A model generated the notes under the pieces. It ran no database searches and had not been told where the DNA came from. It saw only the letters and a list, made by a program, of their open reading frames with translations. A stretch of 64,000 nucleotides of DNA, taken from positions 2,929 to 66,928 of the forward strand of contig BRYA01000307.1 in NCBI GenBank assembly GCA_030267965.1. Direction: 5' to 3'. A program made the position numbers and the translations under genes. This DNA comes from Triparma columacea (lineage: Eukaryota > Sar > Bolidophyceae > Parmales > Triparmaceae). Positions 34,921-46,226 of this stretch are shown in pieces; the first letter of the stretch is position 1; each line of letters opens with the position of its first letter.

Positions 34921-36648
34921 CTATGAGAAGGAAACAGCAGCGGCTGCCCCGCAAGCCTCGAGTTTAACCAACTCGTCAACGTCGTCCCACATGTCGCATC
35001 TTGAGTATGCCTCTATTACCTCCGATGACTTTGAGATGGAGAGGAGGTGCTTGGAGTCATTGTAGGGCTCCCACAGTGGATCCCCTTGCTTGGGCGTAGG
35101 CACACCGGAGGAGGCGAAGGAAGTCCAGTACGACATCATAGTTACGGCCAGATCCATATCGAAATCCTGCATCATGATACTCGTGCACTCCTTCCCACCC
35201 GTCTCATAGTCCACAAATAGCTCACACAACTCGGCGGCATGGCTGGCTCGCTGTGAGTCGCCAGCACCGCAGTAACTGTAAGTAAAGACGCTCCTCCCAG
35301 CGTTAGCACCTGACGTGAGGAGTTTTGCCATGTTTTGCGTAGGGCAAATCACGCACAAATCTGCATTTAACTGCTGCCAAGCTTGCGTTGGGTCGTCGTC
35401 CCATTTGGCCACGTCGTAGGGGCCGTTCAAAGCGGTGGCAGCGGTCGAGGAAGGGAGAATCTCCATGACACCTGCGTGGTACTGGTCCTTGGTGATGGGG
35501 AGCGAGACATTTCCGAAGACATCCCAGGGCGTCATAAGAAGGGTGTCAACACTGTTACTACCGATAATTATCCCATCATCTGGGTCTACGTTCACTTCCC
35601 CGTCGGCCAGCCTTTCGGGAGTGAGCTTGTTGTCGGTGAAGAACATTCCATCGTAGTTGATGAATCCATAGGTTTGCCCGCCAAGGTCCTCCATTAATTC
35701 TTTCACATCCATCGTCTTGAGATCGTTGAGGGTCTTGCCAGTCTTTTCCTTGAAGGCAAGGCCGTAGTCGTACATGGTGGCGGGCGTACCGATAACTCCC
35801 CAAGGGCCAACGCATGGGCCACTTTCGACGATTGCTCGTTTGTACAGCCCTTTTGCCATGGGCGCGGAGAGCAAGTGGCAAACGCTTGTGCCTCCAGCAG
35901 ACTCGCCGAAAATGGTAATCTGCTCTGGGTCACCTCCAAAATGGTGAATGTTCTCACGAACCCATTTCAGAGCAGTGACTTGGTCGATAACGCCGTTGGC
36001 TCCTCCAGATGCACTGTTGTCGGAGGAGAGACCTTCATCGGCAAAGAAGCCAACTGGTGATGGTAAGGGGGGCGAGGGGGGGGGTTAGGGAAGGATAAGT
36101 TCGGTCTGGAGCGACAGAGTGTTGCCAGATTCCCTCGAAAGTTCAAACTCACGAGCGCCGAGCCGGTAGTTTACATTTACGCCAATGACGTTGTACTCCT
36201 TAGAAAGTCTTTCCATAGACAGCTGCTGGGAGTACCCCTGAGTGTAGCCTCCACCGTGGATGTAAAACATGACTGGAAGGGGGTGGTCAGTGGGGAGTTT
36301 AGATGGGGTGAAAACGTTCAAGAATAGGCAGTCCTCGTCAACAGTGATTGGATCAGGGGCTAGGGTCGTATCCTGCGGGCAAACATTTCCCCATTCATCA
36401 TAAGGTTGGTTGGGGTCAAAGGGGAGCGGGTCAGAGGTGGGTGCGAACCTCTCAGGCTTTGTCGTGTACGGAATCCCCTTAAAGATGGTCTGTGTGGCCT
36501 CGATCTCGGGTGCGAATCTCTCAGGCTTTGTCGTGTACGGAATCCCATTCAAGATGGTCTGAGTGGCCTCAATCTCATCATGAGCCAGGGCGCCAAGCGG
36601 AGCGATCAGAGTAAAGATTAGACAGAGAAAGGCGATTGCAGCTTGCAT
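34921..36648 (-). CDS. Secreted type-B carboxylesterase
   Basis: Alpha/beta-hydrolase cleaving carboxylic esters. Exons 36648-36153 and 36053-34921 (phase 1) give 542 aa. The signal peptide is about 22 residues, MQAAIAFLCLIF through GALA. The entry motif GIPYTTKPERF occurs twice in tandem (see the separate repeat). Then come EDCLFLNVF, the oxyanion loop YIHGGGY, and the nucleophile elbow FGESAGG. The acidic and His members of the triad are not clearly placed by eye: the expected GxxHGxE segment is not obvious near the C-terminus, which reads shorter than usual, so activity is uncertain. Probably extracellular or in the secretory pathway. Confidence 0.88.
36439..36576 (-). repeat. In-frame 69-bp tandem duplication in carboxylesterase
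   Basis: Two adjacent copies (36508-36576 and 36439-36507), each 69 bp or 23 codons, differ at a handful of bases. They duplicate the motif around GIPYTTKPERFAP just after the signal peptide. The reading frame is kept. Confidence 0.93.
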
Positions 36649-36761
36649 CGTTAGAATCGGGTAATGATGGGAACGGGGAGAGAGAAGGGGGGTCTTATGG
36701 AGCGAATGTCGATCTAGTCAAGAAAAGGAAAAGGAGGAGGAGGAGTCCGGTATCCGACGGA

Positions 36762-36955
36762 AGTAGTAGCCTTTGGGCCAATAGGCAATGCCTAAATTTT
36801 TGCCTATAACTTCGCTAAAAAAGTTTATTTAACGGCTATATATATCCGCAAATCCGGCGATCTGATTGGTTCCAACGGGTGCCTATTTGCCTATACCTAT
36901 ATATGCCTATAAAATTGCCTATTTCTCTGAAAACTTTTGCCTAGGCCCAAAGGCA
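36762..36955. mobile_element. MITE-like non-autonomous element
   Basis: About 194 bp, AT-rich against GC-rich surroundings. The ends carry an 11-bp perfect inverted repeat: GCCTTTGGGCC at 36769-36779 and its complement at 36944-36954. The inner parts extend the symmetry loosely through ATAGGCAA-like words. The element is full of TGCCTAT/CCTATA repeats. The hexamer GACGGA flanks both sides (36756-36761 and 36956-36961), a possible target-site duplication. No coding capacity. It sits in the promoter space between two divergent genes. Confidence 0.6.
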
Positions 36956-37043
36956 GACGGAGGAAATTAATTAATAATAGTGGCCTAGTCTAGGTTTTTG
37001 ACTTCCGGTCGGATCTTCGGATTGCGGGTTTGGCGCGAGGTAA

Positions 37044-38813
37044 ATGAAATGGCGGCTCAACGGCTTTGGCCTAATCGCAATGGTCAGTGCGATGGCCATT
37101 GTTTCCCTAATCCTCTCATTCAACAAGTTGGACAGCAATATTTTCCCGGTCTGGGTAGAAGGGGCGACGGCACCGCCACAAGCCTCAAAGAAACTATTGC
37201 CGACATCGGAATCTAAGCCAGAGCCTGGGCTACCGGAGCCTGAGCTTGAGCCTAAGCCTGAGCTTGAGCCTAAGCCTGAGCCTGAGCCTAAGCCAGAGCC
37301 TGGGCTACCGGAGCCTGAGCCTGAGCCTAAGCCTGAGCCTGAGCCTAAGCCAGAGCTGTCGTTGACCCCCCACTCCTTAACCTTTCCGTCCATCTCCGTG
37401 CTGAACTCCTCCAGGTCCACCCCCCTGATTCCCCCCTCGTACCTGTTCCCGCACCCCACCACGTCCCACCTCGCCCCCCCCTCAACCTCCCTCCCTCCCT
37501 CGTACTCGAAGATGTCCTTGTTGAAGAACAGTCCCTTCCCGCTCCCGTCCTCCCGGGCGGAGCAGCAGTTATGTTTCGTGTTCTCTCAAAGTCTTATGTC
37601 AAGGCACACCGAAGGCAAAGTTAAGCAACAACATTCAGAGGGCAGGGCCAAAGCAGCGATCTCTTTGCTTGCGGGTTTGTCTCTAAAATCAATTGATTAC
37701 GCAGCGAGCCGCTCTCCCCACGCTCATGTGCTTGCGTTTATTACTTTGGAGGATGTGTATAGGGGGGAAAGGTGAGTGTGTGGGGGGAAGGTCCTGTCGT
37801 TTGTGTCATTTTTGCACCGATTCACCTCCCCTAATTCTCGACGACTCATCCTCTGCTCACCTCCACAGCTCCATAATAAGACACGCCGACTTTCCCAACT
37901 TAATCCTGCACATGAACCCCTCAAAAAAGATTATAATAGAATCCCTCTCCAGCTGCACGCGCCTCAACACTGTTCGTCTTGACGCCGACGACATAATTCA
38001 CCCGGACTACATCGAAACGTTGACGTCCGAAACGGAGGGTAGGGGAGATAGTGAGGTGAGCGAGTGGGCGAGCATAGGTGGTGGTGGTGTGGGGGGGTAA
38101 CAACCCGTCTCCTTGGTATCAAGGTGTTTCTCACTTTTTCTTCTTTTCGCCCGCTTTTCCTCAGATTCTCACGCTTGGCACGAAGAGCCTCCGCATGCTT
38201 GCTCTCAGTAAGGATGATGAGGGAAAACTGAAGTGCAGCGAGTCTGGCAGGGCAACCAAGAATTATCATTTTTCACTTGGCCAGACCGTGAGTCTCCCCT
38301 TGCCCTTGTGGCTGAAGAAAACGCCAGGAACTTTGTTTTGGGGTGAGTGCAATGCGAGCGAACCAGCAGATATACTTTCACCAACCAGTCGCTTCGCTTG
38401 TCGCAGGCAACCATAAGCACGTGCGAAAGACTCTGGAAAAAATGTTTAGGGTCAAGGTAAAGTCAATCCAGTTGGAGGAAACGGGATACTACGTTGTTAC
38501 GTCGTTATCCAGCCACTTTCCTATAGACGTCCCTCTTCCGACATGCGATTTAGATTCGCTTCACGTCGACGATGCAGTCAAGGAGATGCTCAAGGCAGAG
38601 GGGGCGAGGTGAGCGTGGGGGCGGGGAAGGGTGAATGAAGCGAAGCATTTTTTCGAGGTTTCAACGTCTTTGTGGTCTGTATGTACCACTTACTCACCCC
38701 ATCACGACAGGGTAGTACCTCGATTGTCAGCTGATGAGTTCAACGAAAATATATATGTGCGAGAAGAGGGGCGACCAGCTGCTCCCGAGGGGACGTGGTT
38801 GAGGAGAGGATAG
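37044..38813 (+). CDS. Type II membrane protein, putative rhamnosyltransferase-like glycosyltransferase
   Basis: Exons 37044-37771, 37869-38055, 38165-38342, 38407-38608 and 38711-38813 join in phase to 465 aa. A short cytoplasmic end and one transmembrane anchor (about 7-25) precede a Pro/Glu/Lys stem of PEPEPKPE repeats, then the lumenal domain. The segment [22 protein letters not shown], with its DxDD acidic cluster after an Arg, resembles the metal-binding core of the putative rhamnosyltransferase family. The rest is not recognisable by eye. The stem resembles the extended stems of Golgi glycosyltransferases. Localisation to Golgi is inferred from topology only. Confidence 0.7.
37215..37353 (+). 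repeat. In-frame Pro-Glu-Lys minisatellite
   Basis: A degenerate hexamer family (GAGCCT, AAGCCT) encodes alternating PEPEPKPE, including two longer copies of [10 protein letters not shown]. It forms the stem of the glycosyltransferase-like protein and is likely to vary in length between strains. Confidence 0.85.
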
Positions 38814-38922
38814 GGGGGAGAGACAGACTTCGGATTTGACAGATTTCTTTTCTCTTCCCTATTTCTTCACTTTCACCATGCAGCCCCCCATTGCGACCCA
38901 TACACCCCTGTTCAAGGGGTGG

Positions 38923-39018
38923 TACAGCGCTCCCCCCCAGATTCAGCGCTCCCCCCAGCTACAGCGCTCCCCCCATCTACAGCGCTCCCCCCAGCTACAG
39001 CGCTCCCCCCAGCTACAA
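38923..39018. repeat. 18-bp minisatellite
   Basis: About five copies of TACAGCGCTCCCCCCAGC in the space between the glycosyltransferase-like gene and eS24. No gene overlaps it on present evidence. Confidence 0.88.
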
Positions 39019-39064
39019 GCGCAGTGAAAAAAAAGACAAAATTTGGTTTGTAAACATTGTGTAT

Positions 39065-39472
39065 TTACTCGGCCTCGGCACGCTTTGCCTTGTGCTTAGC
39101 AATAGACGCTCCGGTTCCCCTGATCTTCTTTCCACGGTTTTTGCTCTCCTTGATCTGTTTCCTGGAGGTCTCCTTCTTGACCAGCATACCAGCGCGGATA
39201 AGCCTGTGCTTAGGCTCGAACTTCTTGGCGGCCTCCTCGTCGTCGTAGATGAGGCAGAATCCGGTGGACCTTCCTCCTCCGAAGGCGGTCTTGAAGCCGA
39301 AGAGGATCACGCAGGAGGCCTTGGCCTTGTACATCTCAGCGATCTTCTCCTGGAGGTCAGCGCGGGACACGTTGGCCTTTCCGGGGTGGACAATCTCGAC
39401 GATCATCTGCCTCCTGGCGAGGAGGACGTTGCGGATGAACTTGCGGGTGCGGACAGTGACGGCGTCGGACAT
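39065..39472 (-). CDS. RPS24: 40S ribosomal protein eS24
   Basis: Component of the small cytosolic ribosomal subunit. Single exon, 135 aa, the usual length. [19 protein letters not shown] and the [12 protein letters not shown] segment are diagnostic, followed by the strand [20 protein letters not shown] and a basic C-terminal helix. The ATG is the first in frame. Confidence 0.98.
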   Translation of the reverse strand: MSDAVTVRTRKFIRNVLLARRQMIVEIVHPGKANVSRADLQEKIAEMYKAKASCVILFGFKTAFGGGRSTGFCLIYDDEEAAKKFEPKHRLIRAGMLVKKETSRKQIKESKNRGKKIRGTGASIAKHKAKRAEAE

Positions 39473-40482
39473 GTTTTTATCTGGAGAAGGGTGGAGGGAA
39501 GTGGGTTAGGAAGTTGTTAGGGTTGGTTTGTATGCAAGGAACGTTGGGTGATTTATATGATGGGTAGGAATGTGTGTATATACATTATAAATGAAAAAAT
39601 AATCAACGGGGGGAAAGGGAGGCAGGTACAGTGCAAACCAACCCTCAACACTTTCGCCTACAATCATGGAATTGGTGATTCCTCAGTCAATTCGTCGTTT
39701 TGTCCTATTCAATTGATTGAGAGTGGACATCAGGTATATATTGTGTACGTCATATCACTGAAAGTTGGAGTAGAAGCAGACAGGCCTGTATATTGCCAAA
39801 AGTCTGAAGCTCGAGATCGGGTCACTGGGTGGGGTTGTTCGCTGGTGGTGGCACATATATCGACATTCGTTCGTTCGAGAGGTCTTAAAAAGAGACAGGT
39901 GGCACATCGCTGATAAGGGACGGGGTGTTTCGCACGTTTGGAAGAGTTTGGAGGTGAAGGACTCACTGTCGATTTTGGCTTTTTCTTGATGAGGAAATTG
40001 GGTGATGAGACATGTTGGAGAGCTCTTCAAAATTGTGATGGTCGTGACGGGTGGTAAATTTGGGGGTGGAGGGGAGGCTTTCGTATTCTTTGTTGGCGTG
40101 GAATGGTCGGGGCGCGCGGGATGACGTCGTGCAAACCAAATTGTGGGTTTGTCTGCCAATCAGACTTGAGTTTTCAAATTATAGCGGGATTACGACAAAT
40201 GAGTTAATCGTGATTATCGATTGGTGTTTGTTAGATTTATTGTGATAGTACCAGCATAACAAAACGCGCCTGTTCGTCACTTTGTGCAACCCCAACTCAC
40301 CTTCATCTCCCTCAAAAATTCCACCCAAGCAATTTGGTTAGTCGCTCTTCACGTAGGTTTTTATCACACCTGATGCCCACTTTTCCCCTGAGTCTCGCCT
40401 CTCTTTCCCCCCTCTGCCCCTTCCTCGCTCCCCTAACCCTACAACCCCCAACCTCATCGTCGCACTCATTGCCGCAGCACCA
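39473..40482. other. Intergenic region
   Basis: About 1 kb between eS24 and eIF2B-beta, transcribed away from each other. It must hold both promoters. A minus-strand open frame at 39755-40159 has no recognisable content and looks spurious. I found no tRNA or repeat. Confidence 0.5.
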
Positions 40483-42283
40483 ATGTCGTCCTCTGCTGAC
40501 AACCTTCGCGAGTACTTATCGCTATGGCCTAGAACGCTGACCGATTTGGACAGATTTCTGCTCGCCCTCCGTCTGGGGGAGTACAACAACCCGTCCTTGG
40601 CCACTTTGGCCGATCTGGACAATTCCACCATTGGGGCAGGAGACGGGCGCGTGCAGAACCTGCCTTCGAGGATCAAGACAATAAATCGATCGACTTTGGC
40701 GACCAAGGTGGGTGAATGAAGATGCTGGGAAAATCGAGGATGCAACAGACATTGACCCTTTCGACAGCAGTGCCATGATGACTTTCAACTTCACCACTAA
40801 TGCTCAACCTTTCCGCGGCTCGCTTCGCTCACCTCCGCCGCCGCAGTCTCTCGAACTTATCCGTTCGATAATTGGAACGACAAAGTGGAACACTGGGGCC
40901 GAGTTGATGACCATCCTTGAGGGCCTTGGGAAGGAGTTCCATACCGCCTACTCAAAGGATCCGTGCCTCTCCAATATAGTCCGCCGCGTAATGAACGAGA
41001 TTAGGAAGGAGGTGGAGTCTGCTTACAGCGCAAGGCAGCAGTCCGCCAACTCTAATGCCCCTCTCTCAGTCAACACAGCCTGTCTCGACCCCAGTGCTGA
41101 CTCCGCTCTTTCCCCTCCGAACGTGTCTCGCGTTCCGTCCATGACATCCGCCATGTTCAACCAGGGCGCGGATGATATCAAGGAGCTCCTTTACGGGGCT
41201 GCCGAGAGGTTCAGGAGTGATAGCGTTGTCTCGGGTGACAGCGCCGACAGCAGGGGTGGGGACGAGGGCGCCGGTAAGGGAAACGGGAAGAAGAAGCGAG
41301 ATCCCAAGTCCCCTCAGCGGGGTCAAAAAAGCGAGAGCATTGCGCTTTCTAGTAGGGCGAAGAAGGTGAGAGTGATCTTGAAAAAGCACGGCGCGAAGAT
41401 GAGTGCTAACCTCTTCATTGTCGCTCCTCAACTCTCCGCAGCTCCCTCCCTTCTACCACGTTCCCAATGGGAAGCACTTCACTAATAACATCATGGAGTC
41501 TATCCAGGAAGTTCTTGGGGAGATAGACGAGTCTAACAAGGCCATCAACGACCAGGCTTCCCTCCACATCCACTCCAACGCCACCATCCTCACCTACTCT
41601 TCCTCCAAGACCATCCTTTCCTTCCTCATTTCAGCCTACCATAAGTCGAAGAGGCGCTTTAAGGTCGTGGTCGCCGAGGGTGCCCCCCACTACGGCGGTC
41701 ATGTCATGGCCGCGAAGCTCTCCCAGGAGGGCATCCCTGTAACTGTCATCCACGATGCTGCCGTTTCTGCGATGATGCCCCGAGTGGACTGCGTCCTCCT
41801 CCCTGCCCACGCCGTCCTGGCTAACGGCGGCGTTGTGGCCCCCTCAGGCTCTCACCTCTGCGCTCTAGCCGCCAAGGCGAACAAGGTCTCGACAATTGTC
41901 GTCTCAGGCCTTGACTTTAAACTTTGCCCGATGTACCCTCACGAGGGACAGGTGAGAACGGGTAAAAAGACAGTTGATTTCAGTTCTGATGGACAATTTC
42001 AAATGCTAACGCTGACTGCTCACTTCGCTCGTCCCCCCGCTCCTCCCTACAGGACACGTTCCAGGACCTAATTTCCCCCGCCGTCCTCCTCCCCAAGAAC
42101 ATCTCCACCACGATTGACTTCGAGAACGATTCCCTTGTGGACCTCCTCTCCCCCGTCCACGACTACATCTCCCCTGACCTAGTGACTCTATTTGTGACAA
42201 ATATCGGAGGCTTCGAGCCCAGCTATGTGTACCGACTCCTAGTGGAGCTGTATCATCCAGATGATCCTGTTGTATTCTCATAA
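40483..42283 (+). CDS. EIF2B2: Translation initiation factor eIF2B subunit beta
   Basis: Regulatory subunit of the GDP/GTP exchange factor for eIF2. Exons 40483-40707 (donor GTGGGT), 40847-41365, 41442-41951 and 42053-42283, all phase 0, give 494 aa. The N-terminal helical part includes NIVRRVMNEIRKE. A low-complexity insert follows (about 200-245). The C-terminal Rossmann-like half has VVVAEGAPHYGGHVMAAKL, the VDCVLLPAHAVLANGGVV loop and the terminus DLVTLFVTNIGGFEPSYVYR, which matches the beta rather than alpha or delta subunit. Length exceeds the human protein because of the insert. Confidence 0.93.
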
Positions 42284-42405
42284 ACCAAGTCATTGTCCTA
42301 TGAAAACGTGTGCATGTCATTTCTTCCGCGCGTTGTTTTTTTTTTCCTCCTCCGTTCGCGGACTCTTGTCGGATTGACGGACCTTTCAGACTCAAAGTTC
42401 TCCAA

Positions 42406-43234
42406 ATGCTGTCATCTTCCATCCCTTTGGTCGCGGCTACCGGTGTGGCTTCTGCCGTTTTTGGCTACTTTTTATGCCGCTACACAACCCCTGAGCCGGC
42501 AGATTTTGACGATGAAGGTAAATATTGGCTCCTCGTCGAGGTCGTTCCCTTTGAGTGTACATTATATTCCTAATACAACACTCGAATCCACAGATTACGA
42601 CTCAGACGATCACGTTCCCGTCCCTTCTTCCGCTGACCCTACCAAATGGGGTGTCGCAAGCGCCCCTTACAAGATGGTCCTCGCCGTGAATAAAAGCCTT
42701 AAGATGGGGAACGGGAAGATTGCTGCTCAGTGCTGCCACGCCGCTGTGGGGTGCTACAAGAGAGCTAAGAAGGCATACCCCGCGGGACTAAGGGCCTGGG
42801 AGTACACAGGCTGCGCCAAGGTTGCTGTGAAGATCCAGGGCGAGAAGAAGGAGGTTCTGGAACAGTTCAGTGAGGTGAGAGAGGGAGGGGTGGAGATATG
42901 AGGTGGGAGGAGAGGGGAGGGTACGCCGCGCGGGGGGGGGGGGGGGGGAGCGGCGACATCCTGATCCCCGATATCCTCTTTCAACACATACCACACCCAA
43001 CATTTGAACAACACGCAAACCCTTCCCCCCCCCTTCATCCCCCGCTTCAACCACCCCTTCGCTCCCCCACTCACACAGATTACAAGGAAATGCAGGGAGT
43101 TGGGCGTCGCTTATTACCTAGTCGAGGATGCGGGGCGAACACAGATCGAACCGGGCAGCAAGACCGTGATCGGCGTAGGGCCGGGACCCGTGGACATTGT
43201 CGACCAGATCACTTCGGAGTTCAAGCTAATGTAA
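42406..43234 (+). CDS. PTRH2: Peptidyl-tRNA hydrolase 2
   Basis: Releases peptides from stalled peptidyl-tRNA. Exons 42406-42517 (donor GTAAAT), 42594-42874 and 43079-43234 give 182 aa. An N-terminal membrane anchor (about 5-25) is typical of the mitochondrial outer-membrane form. An acidic linker follows, then the conserved KMVLAVNKSLKMGNGKIAAQCCHAA core. The end is GRTQIEPGSKTVIGVGPGP, the catalytic C-terminal motif. The second intron contains a run of about 15 G. The gene follows eIF2B2 by 122 bp on the same strand. Confidence 0.95.
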
Positions 43235-43393
43235 ACAAAAGATAGAACTCGAAATTCTCACGGCTTCTCGTCGCTTTCCTTTAATTTTCTTGTACACCTT
43301 GAAGTCAAGTCAAGTCAGATCAGATTAGATGGATTTGCCCACCCACTGATGCTTTTCTCTGTATATCCCATTTGATTGGCCGATCCTCAATAT

Positions 43394-44926
43394 ATGACTT
43401 GGTGTTACGCATTTAAATTTTATCTCGTAGTCCTAATATACCTTCATACACCCGTGTCCTCCTTCTTTCACCCATTTTCAAGACAATCCCTCACACGACT
43501 CTACGAGAAATCAGATAGCCAAACCACACTCGTTGACCTCGAAGACGGTCAGGCTTCGGTGTTATATTACGATGATGTCATTTCAGAAGAGGTTCCTGAC
43601 GGTGTCGTCTGCGCAAGGGGAGTCTGTGTCTTTGCAGAGGTGAGAGAGCGTTATCGGACCCAGTTCGCTCCTTTTTTCCTTCTCTTCGCCCTATAATCTT
43701 TCCCCTCTATAGCGCTTCGCTTCTACAAAAAAAATCGCTACAATCCTTAGTGGTGGGGGTCATTACCCCACTAACACACACACATCCTTGCTCTCCCTCT
43801 CCTCCCTCCTCTGCTCCCCGATCCTCACTACAGGAAGGCGATGATGAAATAACAACTACCGATGCCTCCCCAACGTCTCCCCTTTCCTCTCCCATAGCTA
43901 AAGCTCGCCTCACCCTGTTCTTCTCTTCAGTATTATATGGAACCAATTTCCCCCTTGGTGCTCTGATGAACGATTCCCTTCCCGCCTCTGCCGCAACCTC
44001 CTCTCGTATGTTCCTAGCGGCAGTGGCTCTCTCCCCCTTCCTGCCGCGTTTAAAGCCTTCAATGGCTCCGCTCGCACTCTTGTGCGGTTGCTTCACCGCC
44101 ACCGGCTACATTGCGCAATCCCTTGCCCTCGTCGACACCAGCCCATCCACTGTTAGTTTCCTTGGCGCTCTCACGGTCGTGGTGTGTCCCGTTCTTGAGG
44201 CGATTGTTAACAAGCGTCAGCTCGGCCTGAATGATGCCCCTCAAGTTTGGCTCGCTGCCATCCTCTGCGTCACGGGGGTCGGAGTTTTGGAGCTCGCTGG
44301 GGGGGAGCTTGCGGGGTCATACCAAGGTGAGAATGTATGATTAGTGAAATGGCATCGCAAGTCAGAAATGTGCACACGTTGAAGCTGACTAAACTTCACG
44401 CCAACCCCACCCTTCATTCATTGCAGGGGACGCTTTGGCAATTCTTCAAGCTGTTGGGTTCGGGGTTTCGTTCTTTCTCACCGAGAAGCTAATGAGAGGG
44501 ACTGAAGGCATGGCTCTCCCCGTTACTGCTGTCCAGGTCTCAGTCACGGCATTCATCTGCGCAATTTGGAGCACCCTTGACCCCTCTGGATGGCTCTTCA
44601 CAGATAATAACTTCACGTTGGATAAGATGATACTCGATCCCGATCCTGTCATGAAGACGGCCTTCTATGCCGTCCTTTGGACAGGTTTCATTACCACCGC
44701 CTTCAACCGTCTATTGGAGACGCTTTCCTTGAGCAAGCTAACGTCAGCTGAGGCGGCCGTCATCCTTTCAACCGAGCCCCTCTTCGCGGCGCTCTTCGGG
44801 TCAGTTTTCCTAAAGGAGACGTTCGGTTGGAACGACTACGTTGGTGGAGCTCTAATTGTTTCTGCCTGCCTTGCAAACACCCTAACCAAAGACTCCAAAG
44901 TCTTCGCTCTCCTCAAGGCTAAATAA
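43394..44926 (+). CDS. EamA/DMT-family transporter with plastid-type leader
   Basis: Exons 43394-43639, 43834-44326 and 44427-44926 give 412 aa. A signal peptide ends near VSS|FFHP and is followed by a Ser/Arg stretch and an acidic linker, suggesting a plastid membrane location. About ten helices follow in two EamA repeats. Repeat one starts RLTLFFSSVLYGTNFPLGA and ends with ALVDTSPSTVSFLGALTVVVCPVLEA. Repeat two ends with LTSAEAAVILSTEPLFAALFG, the classic DMT signature. Substrate cannot be told; plant relatives move metabolites or amino acids. Confidence 0.88.
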
Positions 44927-44990
44927 TAGCTCGTACATCTGTCTGTTGTTACATTTAAAAACATGAAATTAAACACTATCATTTAAATCG

Positions 44991-46061
44991 TCATCTCAGC
45001 TCCCCCACGAACGCGACTCCACAATCGAATCCTCCCACCTCCGCCAACAGCGTTAGGTCCCCTTTCCCCTTCAAGCAGCAGACCTTTCTGTCCTCCTGGT
45101 TCGCCACCATGATCAAATCCTCCCCTACGCAAACGAGACACCTCGGGATTTCCCCCCCCGAGCTCGCCCTCTTGTGCACAGAGATTTTCCCCGTTTCAAG
45201 GTCCCTCTTCAAAGCGACCACGACACCAGGAACGGTGTTGCGGAGGGTCGCGTAGATGAAATCACCGGAAGGAGAAGCCACAATTCCTCCCCCTCCCCGG
45301 TGATGTGCTCTTGTTTCGCCCAACTCACCAGAGGGGAGGAGGGGAAGTATGGCCACCTCTTTCAGCTCCCCAGTTGCGGGGTCTAACTTGCAATGTGATA
45401 CCGCAGAAACTAATTCGAGCATAATGTAAACGTCTTCACCGACTATTGCGAGGTGACGGCAACCTGAGTTTGGGGAAGGACGGTAGGTTGATGCGATTGT
45501 TGGAGGAGATTGGGAAAGGTCGAATGTTACGACGCAGGAGGAACCCAGGTCGCAGACTAGGAGAAAGTGGCTGGTGAATGTTGATTGGTGGCAGTGGGAA
45601 GATTCTTGACGATCGTGGAGGGTGGGGGGGGGGGAGAGGGTAGTATAGAGGGGGTTGAGATCAAGGGTGTGGAGAAGAGTGGGGGGGGTGGAGGTGGAGT
45701 GGAGGGCGACAGTGCCATTGGAGTAATTGGACGTGGCAATTAGGGTTGGAGATGCGACGACGTGACATGGGTCGATGCCAGCTGGGGTTGAGGAAAGGAG
45801 GTGGAGCCCCTGGGGGGAGACATTGAAGGTGTGTAACATCCCGTCCTTGCTCTCGTCAGCGCAGTAGAGTAGGTTGGTGTTATCGGCGCTGGGGGTCTCA
45901 TCAGCGCTGGAGAAGTTAAAGAAGCCAGGGTTTCCGCAAGGGCAAGAAAAGGGAATGGGAATGCTGAAGGTGTTGGCGCTGATGTCAAATGTTGTTGTAT
46001 AAAGGACATCAGTGCGAGATCTGTCAAAGTTGTTTGTTCCAATGATTAAAGATATCGGCAT
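44991..46061 (-). CDS. Lactonase-family seven-bladed beta-propeller
   Basis: Single exon, 356 aa, close to the family size. Motifs of the 6-phosphogluconolactonase/carboxymuconate-cyclase-like fold are seen: DPCHVVASP, SHCHQSTF, GCRHLAIVGEDVYIM, GDFIYATLRN and EIPRCLVCV. Ser replaces Pro in the usual GPRH blade motif. No signal peptide. The stop lies 64 bp from that of the convergent transporter, and the start is 165 bp from the divergent methyltransferase. Substrate not determined. Confidence 0.85.
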   Translation of the reverse strand: MPISLIIGTNNFDRSRTDVLYTTTFDISANTFSIPIPFSCPCGNPGFFNFSSADETPSADNTNLLYCADESKDGMLHTFNVSPQGLHLLSSTPAGIDPCHVVASPTLIATSNYSNGTVALHSTSTPPTLLHTLDLNPLYTTLSPPPTLHDRQESSHCHQSTFTSHFLLVCDLGSSCVVTFDLSQSPPTIASTYRPSPNSGCRHLAIVGEDVYIMLELVSAVSHCKLDPATGELKEVAILPLLPSGELGETRAHHRGGGGIVASPSGDFIYATLRNTVPGVVVALKRDLETGKISVHKRASSGGEIPRCLVCVGEDLIMVANQEDRKVCCLKGKGDLTLLAEVGGFDCGVAFVGELR

Positions 46062-46226
46062 GACAGGGTATGAGGCAAAGCAAACTTTGGGGATTCAGGA
46101 GCAATTTTTTCCTGACTGATTGGAGACGTTCGGCTTCATTTAGAGGTATATTTAGAGGTACCAAGGTGCCCAAATCATCGTTACAGAGACTTTTACTCAA
46201 CAAAACATCCTGTAGAGTCCTTTTTG

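Noticed and set aside
39755..40159. 134-codon minus-strand open frame between eS24 and eIF2B2
   Set aside because: Low-complexity, Pro/Thr-rich translation with no domain, no supporting splice sites, and it lies in a promoter region.
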